Assembly (NCBI RefSeq): GCF_008039875.1 | Contig: NZ_VRUU01000045.1 | Span: forward strand, 1-41,528 | DNA length: 41,528 nucleotides | Source: Methylobacterium sp. WL119 | Lineage (GTDB): Bacteria > Pseudomonadota > Alphaproteobacteria > Rhizobiales > Beijerinckiaceae | Direction of reading: 5' to 3' | In this document: in pieces, positions 24,568-32,642 of the stretch | Position numbering within the stretch: position 1 is the first letter of the stretch | How the letters are laid out: each line of letters starts with the position of its first letter | The notes under the pieces: model-generated | The model's database searches: none | Seen by the model: the letters and a program-made list of their open reading frames with translations, nothing else | What the model was told of the DNA's origin: nothing | Program-made: the position numbers and the translations under genes

Positions 24568-25053
24568 ATGACGGTCGTCGGCGCGTGGACGATCTTCGCC
24601 CATCCGCTGCTGCTCGACCAGCTCGAGACGCTGACCGCCACCGTGGAGAAGGCCAAGGCCGACGACCCGGACGGGTACCGCAGGACCGCCAACGCGAAGC
24701 TGCTCGCGGTCTTGCGGAGATTGATGTTCGAGACCGTCCCGCAGGACCCGTCCCGGGCCGAGTACCGCCAGGGCGACCCCCTCGGCGCGTCCCGAAAGCA
24801 TTGGTTCCGGGCCAAGTTCGGCAACGGCCGCTTCCGCCCGTTCTTCCGCTACGACAGCCGGACCAGGATCCTGATCTATGCGTGGGTGAACGACGCGGAG
24901 ACGCTGCGCACCTACGGCGCGAAGACCGACGCCTATGCCGTGTTCGAGCGGATGCTCGACAAGGGCCATCCCCCCGACGATTGGGCGACGTTGCTCGCGG
25001 CGGCGTCCGCAGGGCCGCCGAAAGCGCGCCTGAAGACCGCAGCAGCGAAATAG
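24568..25053 (+). CDS. yhaV: YhaV-family toxin ribonuclease
   Basis: 161 aa, RelE-superfamily endoribonuclease toxin. The family pattern is visible: GWTIFAHPLLLDQLE-like opening, then PQDPSRAEYRQGDPLGASRKHWFRAKFGNGRFRPFFRYDSRTRILIYAWVNDAETLRTYGAKTDAYAVFERML. Length fits YhaV (about 155 aa). In Escherichia coli YhaV cleaves mRNA on ribosomes and is silenced by PrlF. Both genes look intact here, so the pair is likely functional. Confidence 0.9.
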   Translation: MTVVGAWTIFAHPLLLDQLETLTATVEKAKADDPDGYRRTANAKLLAVLRRLMFETVPQDPSRAEYRQGDPLGASRKHWFRAKFGNGRFRPFFRYDSRTRILIYAWVNDAETLRTYGAKTDAYAVFERMLDKGHPPDDWATLLAAASAGPPKARLKTAAAK

Positions 25054-25153
25054 CCGACCGACGGTCCGCAAGGGCGCCCCTGCCGGGCGCTTCGCGCGCA
25101 GGAGCGGCACTCAGGCCTGGTTCAGTCCCTCGTCGCGGCCGGCGGCATCGCCG

Positions 25154-25927
25154 CTAATCCACCACCAGCTCGACCCGGTCGGCGACGAACACGGAGGCCG
25201 CGGCCAGGATGCGTTTGCCGGCGGCGTCGACGTTGACGCTGGCGACCGTGAGCAGGGTCCGCCCCGGCGCCACGTCGAGGCGGCTGGCCTCCTCCGCGGT
25301 GGCGGTGCGTGCCCCGATCCGCGTCGAGAGGCGGGTGTAGTCGGCGATGCCGAACCCGGCGAAGGCGCGGGTGATCGAGCCGGAGGCGGCGTAGGCCTCG
25401 GCGAAGCCGGCGAAGCGCGGCAGCGGCAGGGCGATCCGCGCCGCCGAGATCGGGGCGTCGTCGGCCCGGTGCAGGGTCAGCATCTCGATCACCGGATCGC
25501 CGGCCGCGAGCCCCAGGGCCTCCGCCGTCTCGAGGCTCGCTGGCACCGTCGCCGCCGCGACGAGGTCGCCCCAGGCCTGGCGGCCGGCCCGGGTGACGAT
25601 CTCGGAGAACCGGGTGCGCGGCCCGATCGGATAGGGGATCGGCCCCGGCTCGACGAAGGTGCCGCGCCCCTGCGTCGCCCGCACCAGGCCGCGCTCGGCC
25701 AGCGTCCCAAGGGCGCGGCGCACGGTGTGGCGGTTCACCCCGAACCGGGCCGCCAGCGCCGCCTCGGTGGGAAGCTGGCTGCCGGCCGGAAATTCGCCGC
25801 CCGCGATCGCGCCGCCGATCGCGTCGGCGATCTGGCGCCACGCGGCCAGGCCCGCGCCGCGCTCGACGGGGCCGGCGCGGGCGGATGTCACCGGGGTGTC
25901 GCTCGCCTCGTCCATGACGGATCGCAT
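25154..25927 (-). CDS. phnF: GntR-family phosphonate regulator PhnF
   Basis: 257 aa (the ATG at 25915 is an alternative 12 bp in). N-terminal winged helix of the GntR/HutC type: QLPTEAALAARFGVNRHTVRRALGTLAERGLVRATQGRGTFV at about residues 52-93. The C-terminal UTRA ligand-binding domain follows, with VPASLETAEALGL, and an ending in FVADRVELVVD. Divergent from phnG; a perfect 26-bp palindrome (25949-25974) lies between them, so PhnF probably represses both itself and the C-P lyase operon, released by a phosphonate or intermediate. It is the only HutC-type regulator in the window. Confidence 0.92.
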   Translation of the reverse strand: MRSVMDEASDTPVTSARAGPVERGAGLAAWRQIADAIGGAIAGGEFPAGSQLPTEAALAARFGVNRHTVRRALGTLAERGLVRATQGRGTFVEPGPIPYPIGPRTRFSEIVTRAGRQAWGDLVAAATVPASLETAEALGLAAGDPVIEMLTLHRADDAPISAARIALPLPRFAGFAEAYAASGSITRAFAGFGIADYTRLSTRIGARTATAEEASRLDVAPGRTLLTVASVNVDAAGKRILAAASVFVADRVELVVD

Positions 25928-25948
25928 CGTCCCTTGCGTCCACGATTG

Positions 25949-25974
25949 GATTTGTCTATATCTATAGACAAATC
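25949..25974. promoter_or_regulatory. PhnF operator and phnG promoter
   Basis: GATTTGTCTATA (25949-25960) and TATAGACAAATC (25963-25974) are perfect 12-bp arms with TC between. Known PhnF sites are GTCTA-type palindromes, and this is the only such site seen between phnF and phnG. For phnG, TTGCGT (25934-25939) and TATATC (25957-25962) are spaced 17 bp, so the operator covers the -10. The right arm runs into the GGAGG before phnG. On the minus strand the same palindrome supplies TATAGA for phnF. Confidence 0.7.
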
Positions 25975-25992
25975 GGAGGCCTTCGAACGCGA

Positions 25993-26472
25993 ATGCCGCG
26001 CGCCAGCCAAACAGCACCCGACCCGGCAACGCCAGAGGTCGAAGCCCGTCGCGCCGCGATGGCGCGTGCCGGGGCGGCCTCGCTCGCCGAGCTCGAGGCC
26101 GTTCTCGCCGAGACCGGGCTGTCCTGCGAGGCCGAGGATCTACGCGCGCCCGAGACCGGCCTCGTCATGGCGCGCGGCCGCATCGGCGGCGACGGGCGCG
26201 CCTTCAACGTCGGCGAGGCGACGGTGACCCGGGCGGCGGTGCGCCTGTCCGGCGGCGAGACCGGCTTCGCCTACCATCTCGGCCGCGACCGTCCGCGCGC
26301 CCGGCTCGCCGCGATCCTCGACGCGCATTGGCAGCACCCGGCGCGGCGCGGGGCGGTCGAGGCCGCCCTGGCGGGGATCGCCGAACGCCGCGCCTCGGAA
26401 GCGGCCGCCGCGGCGCGAAAGATCGCGGCGACGCGGGTGAACTTCTTCACCCTGGCGCGGGGCGAGGATTGA
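25993..26472 (+). CDS. phnG: C-P lyase subunit PhnG
   Basis: 159 aa. First gene of the C-P lyase operon. Family features: RRAAMARAGAASLAELEAVLAE at the N-terminus, LRAPETGLVMARGRIGGDGRAFNVGEATVTRAAVRL, and a C-terminal AATRVNFFTLARGED. PhnG is part of the PhnGHIJ core complex and, with PhnI and PhnH, helps attach methylphosphonate to ATP-derived ribose triphosphate. GGAGG is 13 nt upstream and overlaps the operator. The stop overlaps the phnH start by TGATG. Confidence 0.93.
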   Translation: MPRASQTAPDPATPEVEARRAAMARAGAASLAELEAVLAETGLSCEAEDLRAPETGLVMARGRIGGDGRAFNVGEATVTRAAVRLSGGETGFAYHLGRDRPRARLAAILDAHWQHPARRGAVEAALAGIAERRASEAAAAARKIAATRVNFFTLARGED

Positions 26473-27089
26473 TGGCGCTCGCCCGCGGCTTCGCCGACCC
26501 GGTCCACGACGCGCAAGGGACGTTCCGCACGCTGATGGATGCGCTCGCCCGGCCGGGCCGCATCGGGCGGCTCGCAAGCGACCTTTCTCCGCCCGCCCCC
26601 CTCACGCCCGAACTCGCCGCCGTCGCGCTGGCGCTGACCGATGCCGACACGCCGGTCTGGCTCGACGCGCCGCTCGCCGCGAACCCGGCGGTGGCCGCGT
26701 TCCTGCGCTTCCACACCGGCGCACCGATCGTCGCCGAGCCCGCCGACGCGGCCTTCGCGCTGATCGCGGATCCTGCCGCCTGCCCGCCCTTCGCGGCGTT
26801 CGCGCAGGGCTCGCCCGACTATCCCGACACCTCCGCCACCCTGGTGCTGGCCCTCGACCGCCTGTCCGAGGATGGCGCCGCCTTCAAAGGTCCCGGCATC
26901 CGCGGCCGCATCCGGCTCGCCGCCGCGCCGCTGCCGGCGGACTGGCCGGCGCGCCTTGCGGCGAACCACGCCGCCTTCCCGCGCGGGCTCGACCTCGTGC
27001 TCACCGCGCCGGGCGTCGTCGCCGGGCTGCCGCGCTCGTCGCGGCCCGTCCCTTCGGCCGCCCCTTCGCCCGTCCCTTCGGAGGCGTAG
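26472..27089 (+). CDS. phnH: C-P lyase subunit PhnH
   Basis: 205 aa. Visible family blocks: GFADPVHDAQGTFRTLMDALARPGRI at the N-terminus, LTDADTPVWLD, GSPDYPDTSATLVLALD, GPGIRG, and a C-terminal FPRGLDLVLTAPG. PhnH is a PLP-transferase-like dimer that dimerises the PhnGHI unit; no cofactor lysine is needed. Its start is in the TGATG overlap with phnG. An unusual tail of alternating RPVPSAAPSPVPSEA is encoded by short direct repeats of CGTCCCTTCG. Confidence 0.93.
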   Translation: MALARGFADPVHDAQGTFRTLMDALARPGRIGRLASDLSPPAPLTPELAAVALALTDADTPVWLDAPLAANPAVAAFLRFHTGAPIVAEPADAAFALIADPAACPPFAAFAQGSPDYPDTSATLVLALDRLSEDGAAFKGPGIRGRIRLAAAPLPADWPARLAANHAAFPRGLDLVLTAPGVVAGLPRSSRPVPSAAPSPVPSEA

Positions 27090-27093
27090 ACCG

Positions 27094-28212
27094 ATGTACG
27101 TGGCGGTGAAGGGCGGCGAGGCCGCGATCGACAACGCCCACCGGCTGCTCGCCGAGACGCGCCGGGGCGACCCGTCGGTGCCCGACCTCACCGTGGCGCA
27201 GATCCGCGAGCAGATGCGGCTGCTGGTCGACCGGGTGATGACCGAGGGCTCGCTCCACGATCCGGATCTGGCCGCGCTCGCCCTCAAGCAGGCCCGCGGC
27301 GACGTCGTCGAGGCGGTGTTCCTGGTCCGCGCCTACCGCACCACCCTGCCGCGCTTCGGTGCCACCCTGCCGGTGGAGACCGCGGCGATGGCGGTGGCGC
27401 GCCGGGTCTCGGCGACCTTCAAGGACCTGCCCGGCGGGCAGGTGCTCGGCCCGACCTTCGACTACACCCATCGCCTGATCAATTTCTCGCTCGCCGAGGG
27501 CATGGTGCCCGAGCCCGGCGCGGAGGCCGAGCCCGGCCCGGACGCGGCCGCCTGCCCGCGCGTGACCGACTTCCTCGGCGAGGCCGGCCTGATCGAGCCG
27601 TCGCCCCGGGACGAGGGCGCCCCCGTCGGCGACCTGACCCGCGAGCCGGTCGACTACCCGGCCGACCGTGCGGTCCGGCTGCAGACGCTGGCGCGGGGCG
27701 ACGAGGGCTTCGTGCTGGCGCTGGCCTACTCGACGCAGCGCGGCTACGGCCGCACCCATCCCTTCGTCGGCGAGGTCCGCTTCGGCACCGTGGCGCTGGA
27801 GCTCGTCCCCGAGGAGCTCGGCTTCCCGGTGCAGCTCGGCGCCGTGGCGATGACCGAGTGCCAGATGCTCGCCCAGTTCCACGGCGGCGGCGACGTCCCG
27901 CCCCGGTTCACCCGCGGCTACGGGCTCGTCTTCGGCCAGGGCGAGCGCAAGGCGATGGCGATGGCCCTGGTCGACCGGTCGCTGCGCGCGGCCGAGCTCG
28001 GCGAGGCGCTGGTCGCCCCGGCGCAGGACCAGGAATTCGTGCTCGCCCATTGCGACAGCCTGCAGGCGACGGGCTTCGTCGAGCACCTCAAGCTGCCGCA
28101 CTACGTCGACTTCCAGGCCGAGCTGGAGCTGCTGCGCCGCCTGCGCGCCGAGCACGCCGCGCGGACGGGAGAGTCCGGGCCGGACGAAGCGCTTCGGGAG
28201 GCCGCCGAATGA
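27094..28212 (+). CDS. phnI: C-P lyase subunit PhnI
   Basis: 372 aa. Starts MYVAVKGGEAAIDNAHRLL, the classic PhnI head. Also FGATLPVETAAMAVARRVSATFKDLPGGQVLGPTFDYTHRLINF and QLGAVAMTECQMLAQFHGGGDVPPRFTRGYGLVFGQGERKAMAMALVDRSL. PhnI is the nucleosidase that replaces adenine of ATP with a phosphonate; the PhnG/H/L partners are encoded beside it. GGAGG precedes the ATG. Overlaps phnJ as ATGA. Confidence 0.95.
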   Translation: MYVAVKGGEAAIDNAHRLLAETRRGDPSVPDLTVAQIREQMRLLVDRVMTEGSLHDPDLAALALKQARGDVVEAVFLVRAYRTTLPRFGATLPVETAAMAVARRVSATFKDLPGGQVLGPTFDYTHRLINFSLAEGMVPEPGAEAEPGPDAAACPRVTDFLGEAGLIEPSPRDEGAPVGDLTREPVDYPADRAVRLQTLARGDEGFVLALAYSTQRGYGRTHPFVGEVRFGTVALELVPEELGFPVQLGAVAMTECQMLAQFHGGGDVPPRFTRGYGLVFGQGERKAMAMALVDRSLRAAELGEALVAPAQDQEFVLAHCDSLQATGFVEHLKLPHYVDFQAELELLRRLRAEHAARTGESGPDEALREAAE

Positions 28213-29300
28213 GCACGCCCGCCGCGCGGCCGGAGACCGGCTACAACTTCGCCTACCTCGACGAGGGCACCAAGCGGATGATCCGCCGGGCGATCCTCAA
28301 GGCGATCGCGATCCCCGGCTACCAGGTGCCCTTCGCCGCCCGCGAGATGCCGATGCCCTACGGCTGGGGCACCGGCGGGGTCCAGGTCACCGCCGCGATC
28401 CTGGGGGCGTCCGACGTGCTCAAGGTGATCGACCAGGGCGCCGACGACACCACGAACGCGGTCTCGATCCGGCGCTTCTTCTCGGCCACCGCCGGCATCG
28501 CCACCACCACGCGGACGGTGGAGGCCACGGTGATCCAGACCCGCCACCGTATCCCGGAGGCGCCGCTGAGGGAGGGCCAGGTCTTGGTCTACCAGGTGCC
28601 GATCCCGGAGCCCCTGCGCTTCCTCGAGCCGCGCGAGACCGAGACGCGCCAGCTCCACGCGCTCGCCGAGTACGGGCCGATGCACGTCAAGCTCTACGAG
28701 GACATCGCCCGCCACGGCCACATCGCCACCACCTACGCCTACCCCGTCGAGGTCGCGGGCCGCTACGTCATGGACCCGTCGCCGACGCCGAAGTTCGACA
28801 ACCCGAAGATGGACGACTGCCCCGCCCTGCAGCTCTTCGGCGCCGGCCGCGAGAAGCGCATCTACGCGGTGCCGCCCTACACGCGGGTGCGCAGCCTCTA
28901 CTTCGAGGACCATCCCTTCCAAATCCAACGCTTCGACCGCCCCTGCGCCCTGTGCGGGGCGGACGACGCCTACCTCGACGAGGTCGTCCTCGACGATGCC
29001 GGCGGGCGGATGTTCGTCTGCTCCGACACCGATCATTGCGAGGACCGGCGCCGGTGCGGGTTCGGGCCGGCGGCTCCCCCTCCCCCCTCTGCGGGGGAGG
29101 GGGAGCCGCGGAGCGGGTCGGGAGAGGGGAGCGCGGTATCCGGCACTGTCGCTCCCCTCTCCCGACCCTCGCTCACGCGAGGCCCACCCTCCCCCGCACC
29201 CAAGTCGGGCCTGCCCGACTTGGGCACACGGTGTGCGGATCTCGGGCAAGTCCGAGATCCGCCGGGGGGAGGGAAGAACGGAGCGGAGGAACGATCATGA
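28209..29300 (+). CDS. phnJ: C-P lyase catalytic subunit PhnJ with repeat-derived tail
   Basis: 363 aa; normal PhnJ is about 280-290. The radical SAM enzyme that cuts the C-P bond: Cys246, Cys249, Cys271 and Cys277 (CALCG...VCSDTDHC) carry the Fe-S cluster and catalytic thiol, and Gly37 in AIPGYQVPF matches the glycyl radical site. From residue about 288 the chain is encoded by a palindromic repeat (29071-29278) read in frame for about 70 residues, giving a Pro/Gly/Ser-rich tail, before a TGA that overlaps the phnK ATG. The catalytic part looks intact. The native C-terminus was probably lost by insertion, with the phnJ-phnK coupling kept or restored. Confidence 0.93.
   Translation: MSTPAARPETGYNFAYLDEGTKRMIRRAILKAIAIPGYQVPFAAREMPMPYGWGTGGVQVTAAILGASDVLKVIDQGADDTTNAVSIRRFFSATAGIATTTRTVEATVIQTRHRIPEAPLREGQVLVYQVPIPEPLRFLEPRETETRQLHALAEYGPMHVKLYEDIARHGHIATTYAYPVEVAGRYVMDPSPTPKFDNPKMDDCPALQLFGAGREKRIYAVPPYTRVRSLYFEDHPFQIQRFDRPCALCGADDAYLDEVVLDDAGGRMFVCSDTDHCEDRRRCGFGPAAPPPPSAGEGEPRSGSGEGSAVSGTVAPLSRPSLTRGPPSPAPKSGLPDLGTRCADLGQVRDPPGGGKNGAEERS
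29071..29278. repeat. Dispersed palindromic repeat copy forming the phnJ 3' end
   Basis: A 16-bp perfect pair CGGCTCCCCCTCCCCC/GGGGGAGGGGGAGCCG (29071-29108) opens the element; GGGAGAGGGGAGCG faces GCTCCCCTCTCCC in the middle. The right part holds three tandem hairpins: CCCAAGTCGGGC/GCCCGACTTGGG (29199-29224), GCACAC/GTGTGC (29224-29236) and GCGGATCTCGG/CCGAGATCCGC (29235-29262). It ends in GGGGGGAGGG. Related to 12898-13036 and 1-73; the three right hairpins are specific to this copy. It is translated as the PhnJ tail. Confidence 0.75.
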
Positions 29301-30070
29301 CCGCCCCCCTGCTCACGGTCTCCGGCCTGACCAAGCGCTACGGCGCGCGCACCGCCTGCGACGGCGTCGGCTTCACTTTGGAGGCGGGCGAGGTGCTGGC
29401 GGTGGTCGGCGAATCCGGCTCCGGCAAGTCGACCCTGCTCGGCCTGGTCGCCGGCGAGGTCGCGGCGGATGCGGGCTCGGTCGCCTACCGGATGCGCGAC
29501 GGCGCCAGCCGCGACCTCGCGACCTTGAGCGCGGCCGAGCGCCGGGCGCTGATGCGCACCGACTGGGGCTTCGTGCGCCAGGACGCGTCGCAGGGCCTGC
29601 GCATGGCGGTCTCGGCCGGCGGCAACGTCGGCGAGCGGCTGATGGGCGTCGGCGAGCGCCATTACGGCCGCATCCGCGCCACCGCCCTCGACTGGCTCGG
29701 CCGCGTCGAGATCGCCGCAGACCGGATCGACGACCCGCCGACGCGGTTCTCCGGCGGCATGCGCCAGCGCCTGCAGATCGCCCGCAACCTCGTGACGAGC
29801 CCCCGCCTCGTGCTGATGGACGAGCCGACCTCGGGCCTCGACGTCTCGGTGCAGGCGCGCCTGCTCGACATGGTCCGCGGGCTCGTGGCCGAGCTCGGGC
29901 TCGCGGTGATCATCGTCACCCACGACCTCGCCGTCGCCCGCCTGCTCTCGCACCGGGTGCTGGTGATGCGCCACGGCCGGGTGATCGAGACCGGGCTGAC
30001 CGATCAGGTCCTCGACGACCCGCAGGCCGCCTACACCCAGCTCCTCGTCTCCTCGGTGCTCGCCGCATGA
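29297..30070 (+). CDS. phnK: C-P lyase ATPase PhnK
   Basis: 257 aa ABC-type ATPase. Walker A GESGSGKST, signature FSGGMRQRLQIARNL, Walker B LVLMDEPTSGLDVSVQARLLD, H-loop VTHDLAVARLL. The run WGFVRQDASQGLRMAVSAGGNVGERLM is diagnostic for PhnK. It binds the PhnJ subunit of the core complex. The ATG overlaps the phnJ stop as ATGA and a GGAGGAA lies just after the repeat. Overlaps phnL by ATGA. Confidence 0.94.
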   Translation: MTAPLLTVSGLTKRYGARTACDGVGFTLEAGEVLAVVGESGSGKSTLLGLVAGEVAADAGSVAYRMRDGASRDLATLSAAERRALMRTDWGFVRQDASQGLRMAVSAGGNVGERLMGVGERHYGRIRATALDWLGRVEIAADRIDDPPTRFSGGMRQRLQIARNLVTSPRLVLMDEPTSGLDVSVQARLLDMVRGLVAELGLAVIIVTHDLAVARLLSHRVLVMRHGRVIETGLTDQVLDDPQAAYTQLLVSSVLAA

Positions 30071-30774
30071 CCCCGCCGCTGATCGCCTTCGAGGACGTGG
30101 GCAAGCGCTTCACCCTGCACCTGCGCGGCGGCACGATGCTGCCGGTGATCGCGGGCGCGAGCCTCGCCGTCGCGGCGGGCGAGTGCGTGGTGCTCGGCGG
30201 CGCGTCCGGCACCGGGAAATCCTCGCTCCTGAAGATGGCCTACGGCAATTACCGCTGCGAGCACGGCGCGATCCGGATCTGGGACGGAGCCCGCACGGTG
30301 GACGTCGCCACGGCCGAGCCGCGCGCGATCCTGGCCCTGCGCCGGCACGTCGTCGCCTACGTCTCGCAGTTCCTGCGCGTGATCCCCCGCGTCGGCGCCC
30401 GCGCGATCGTCGAGGCGGCGGGCATCGAGGGTGGCCTCGACGCCGATGTGGCGCGCGCGCGCGCCGCGGCGCTGCTCGCGCGCCTCGACCTGCCCGAGCG
30501 CCTGTGGGACCTGCCGCCGGCCACCTTCTCGGGCGGCGAGCAGCAGCGGGTGAACATCGCCCGCGGGTTGATCGCCGACCGGCCCCTCGTGCTGATGGAC
30601 GAGCCGACCGCCTCGCTCGATGCCCGCAACCGCGACGTCGTGATCGCGCTGATCCGCGAGAAGCGGGCGGCGGGCGCGGGCATCCTCGGCATCTTCCACG
30701 ACGCCGACGTACGCGAGGCGGTGGCGACGCGGATCGTGGACGTGGCGGATTTCCGCGCGCCGATCGCGGCATGA
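30067..30774 (+). CDS. phnL: C-P lyase ATPase PhnL
   Basis: 235 aa. Walker A GGASGTGKSS, PhnL-specific KMAYGNYRCEHGAIRIW, Q-loop VSQFLRVIPRV, signature FSGGEQQRVNIARGL, Walker B LVLMDEPTASLDARNR. PhnL joins PhnK on the core complex to form the ABC-type dimer. Starts in the ATGA of the phnK stop. Confidence 0.94.
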   Translation: MTPPLIAFEDVGKRFTLHLRGGTMLPVIAGASLAVAAGECVVLGGASGTGKSSLLKMAYGNYRCEHGAIRIWDGARTVDVATAEPRAILALRRHVVAYVSQFLRVIPRVGARAIVEAAGIEGGLDADVARARAAALLARLDLPERLWDLPPATFSGGEQQRVNIARGLIADRPLVLMDEPTASLDARNRDVVIALIREKRAAGAGILGIFHDADVREAVATRIVDVADFRAPIAA

Positions 30775-30821
30775 GAGGGCGCGGCATGAACGGGCGCGGC
30801 ATGAGCGGAGACGGCGGAGCG

Positions 30822-31964
30822 ATGGCGGACCGGGTCGAGATCCTCGAGAACGCGCGCCTCGTCCTGGCCGACCGCGTCGTCGACGGCTGGCTCGCGATCG
30901 TGGACGGCCGCATCGCCGAGCACGGCGCGGGCCGGGCGCCGGAGCGCGGCCGGGACCTCCGCGGCGACCACCTCGTCCCCGGCCTGGTCGAGCTGCACAC
31001 CGACCACCTGGAAAGCCACTACGCGCCGCGCCCCGGCGTGCGCTGGCATCCGCTGGGCGCCGTGCTCGCCTACGATGCGCAGATCGCCGCCTCGGGGATC
31101 ACCACCGTGTTCGATTCGCTGCGCGCCGGCACCGACCCGGACGGCAGCGGCCTCGGCTCCGAGCTCGACGCGCTGGCGCAGGCCATCGCCGACGCGCGCG
31201 CCGCCGACCTGTTCCGGGCCGAGCACCGGACGCACCTGCGCTGCGAGATCCCGTCGGCCGACGTGATCGACACCGTCCGCGCCTTCGTCCGGCGTCATCC
31301 CGTCGGCCTGATCTCGCTGATGGACCACACGCCGGGGCAGCGGCAGTTCCGCGACATGGCGAAGTATTATCAATATGCCGGCCGCGGCGGCCGGCCGATC
31401 GAGGCGATCCGGGCCGGCACCGAGCGCAAGATCCGCGACGGCGCCGCGCTCAACGCCCGCAACCGCCCGATCCTCGTGGCGCTGGCCCGGGAGCAGGGCA
31501 TCCCGCTGGCGAGCCACGACGACACGACGCTGGCCGACGTCGCCCAGTCGCGGGCCGAAGCGGTCGCGCTCGCCGAGTTCCCAACCACCCGCGAGGCGGC
31601 CGAGGCTTCGCACGCGGCCGGCATCACCGTGATGATGGGCGCGCCCAACCTGATCCGCGGCGGCTCGCATTCCGGCAACGTGGCGGCGCACGCTCTCGCC
31701 GAGGCCGGCCTGCTCAGCATCCTGTCCTCCGACTACGTGCCGGCGAGCCTGCTGATGGCGGCGTTCCAGCTGCCCGAGCGCGTGCCCGGCATCGACCTGG
31801 CCGCCGCCATCGCCACCGTCACCGCCAACCCGGCCCGCGCCACCGGCCTCGACGACCGCGGCCGGATCGCGCCCGGCCTGCGCGCCGACCTCGTCCGCGT
31901 GCGGACGGCGCAAGGGGTGCCCGTCGTCCGCGAGGTCTGGCGCGCCGGCGCGCGGGTGGTGTGA
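30822..31964 (+). CDS. phnM: Ribosyl phosphonate triphosphate diphosphatase PhnM
   Basis: 380 aa from this ATG, matching the usual 378. Amidohydrolase superfamily: LVELHTDHLESHYAPRPG with His59/His62 metal ligands, LMDHTPGQRQFRD, SHDDTTLADV and GAPNLIRGGSHSGN, all typical PhnM. It removes pyrophosphate from alpha-D-ribose 1-alkylphosphonate 5-triphosphate. An in-frame ATG at 30771 overlaps the phnL stop as ATGA and would add 17 residues (GRGM repeats); two more ATGs are at 30786 and 30801. The family N-terminus favours 30822, but coupling favours 30771. Confidence 0.92.
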   Translation: MADRVEILENARLVLADRVVDGWLAIVDGRIAEHGAGRAPERGRDLRGDHLVPGLVELHTDHLESHYAPRPGVRWHPLGAVLAYDAQIAASGITTVFDSLRAGTDPDGSGLGSELDALAQAIADARAADLFRAEHRTHLRCEIPSADVIDTVRAFVRRHPVGLISLMDHTPGQRQFRDMAKYYQYAGRGGRPIEAIRAGTERKIRDGAALNARNRPILVALAREQGIPLASHDDTTLADVAQSRAEAVALAEFPTTREAAEASHAAGITVMMGAPNLIRGGSHSGNVAAHALAEAGLLSILSSDYVPASLLMAAFQLPERVPGIDLAAAIATVTANPARATGLDDRGRIAPGLRADLVRVRTAQGVPVVREVWRAGARVV

Positions 31965-32506
31965 TGGCGGGCGGCTTCGTCCTCGTGGTCGGCCCGAGCG
32001 GGGCCGGCAAGGACACGGTGATCGCCGCCGCGCGGGCGCAGCTGGCCGGCGACCCGCGCTTCGTCTTCCCGCGCCGCCTGGTGACCCGGCCGCCCTCGGC
32101 GCACGAGGACAACGCCGAGATCGCCGAGGCGGAGTTTTCCCGCGCCGCCGCGGCCGGCGCGTTTCCCCTGCATTGGCGCGCGCACGGCCTCGGCTACGCG
32201 ATCCCGGCCGAGGCGCTGACCGAGGCCGAGCAGGGGCGGGTCGTGGTGTGCAACGTCTCGCGCCGGGTGATCGAGGCGGCGCGCCGGACGCTCCCCGGCG
32301 TCCATGTCGTAGCGATCACGGCCGCCCCCGAGATCCTGGCCGCACGGCTTGCCGCCCGCGGCCGCCCCGAGGACGGCGACCTCGCCGCGCGCCTGGCCCG
32401 CGCGGTCCCGGCGGAGGCCGACGACACCGTCGCCAACGACGGCGACCGCCGCGTCGCGGCGGCCGGCTTCGTCGCGATCCTGCGCGACCGCGCCGGACGC
32501 CGCTGA
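31964..32506 (+). CDS. phnN: Ribose 1,5-bisphosphokinase PhnN
   Basis: 180 aa guanylate-kinase-like protein. P-loop GPSGAGKDT at 10-18, then PRRLVTRPPSAHEDNAEI, where guanylate kinases have the nucleotide-binding loop, and HWRAHGLGYAIP, a PhnN mark. It phosphorylates ribose 1,5-bisphosphate to PRPP, the end product of C-P lyase. The ATG overlaps the phnM stop (TGATG). Last gene of the operon. Confidence 0.92.
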   Translation: MAGGFVLVVGPSGAGKDTVIAAARAQLAGDPRFVFPRRLVTRPPSAHEDNAEIAEAEFSRAAAAGAFPLHWRAHGLGYAIPAEALTEAEQGRVVVCNVSRRVIEAARRTLPGVHVVAITAAPEILAARLAARGRPEDGDLAARLARAVPAEADDTVANDGDRRVAAAGFVAILRDRAGRR

Positions 32507-32517
32507 CCGTCTCGACG

Positions 32518-32546
32518 CGGCGGCCGGCGACGCGCCGTGGCCGCCG
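32518..32546 (+). terminator. Possible terminator after phnN
   Basis: CGGCGGCC (32518-32525) and GGCCGCCG (32539-32546) are perfect 8-bp arms with a 13-nt loop, 12 nt after the phnN stop. No T-run follows, so it is a weak intrinsic terminator at best. Confidence 0.35.
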
Positions 32547-32642
32547 GCGAGAGCCTGGACAGGTCTTTCGATGGGCAGGCAACCAAGCGGCGGTCGATCG
32601 GTTATTCGGGCCACCATCTGCATTGGGAAAGAAGTCGACGCC

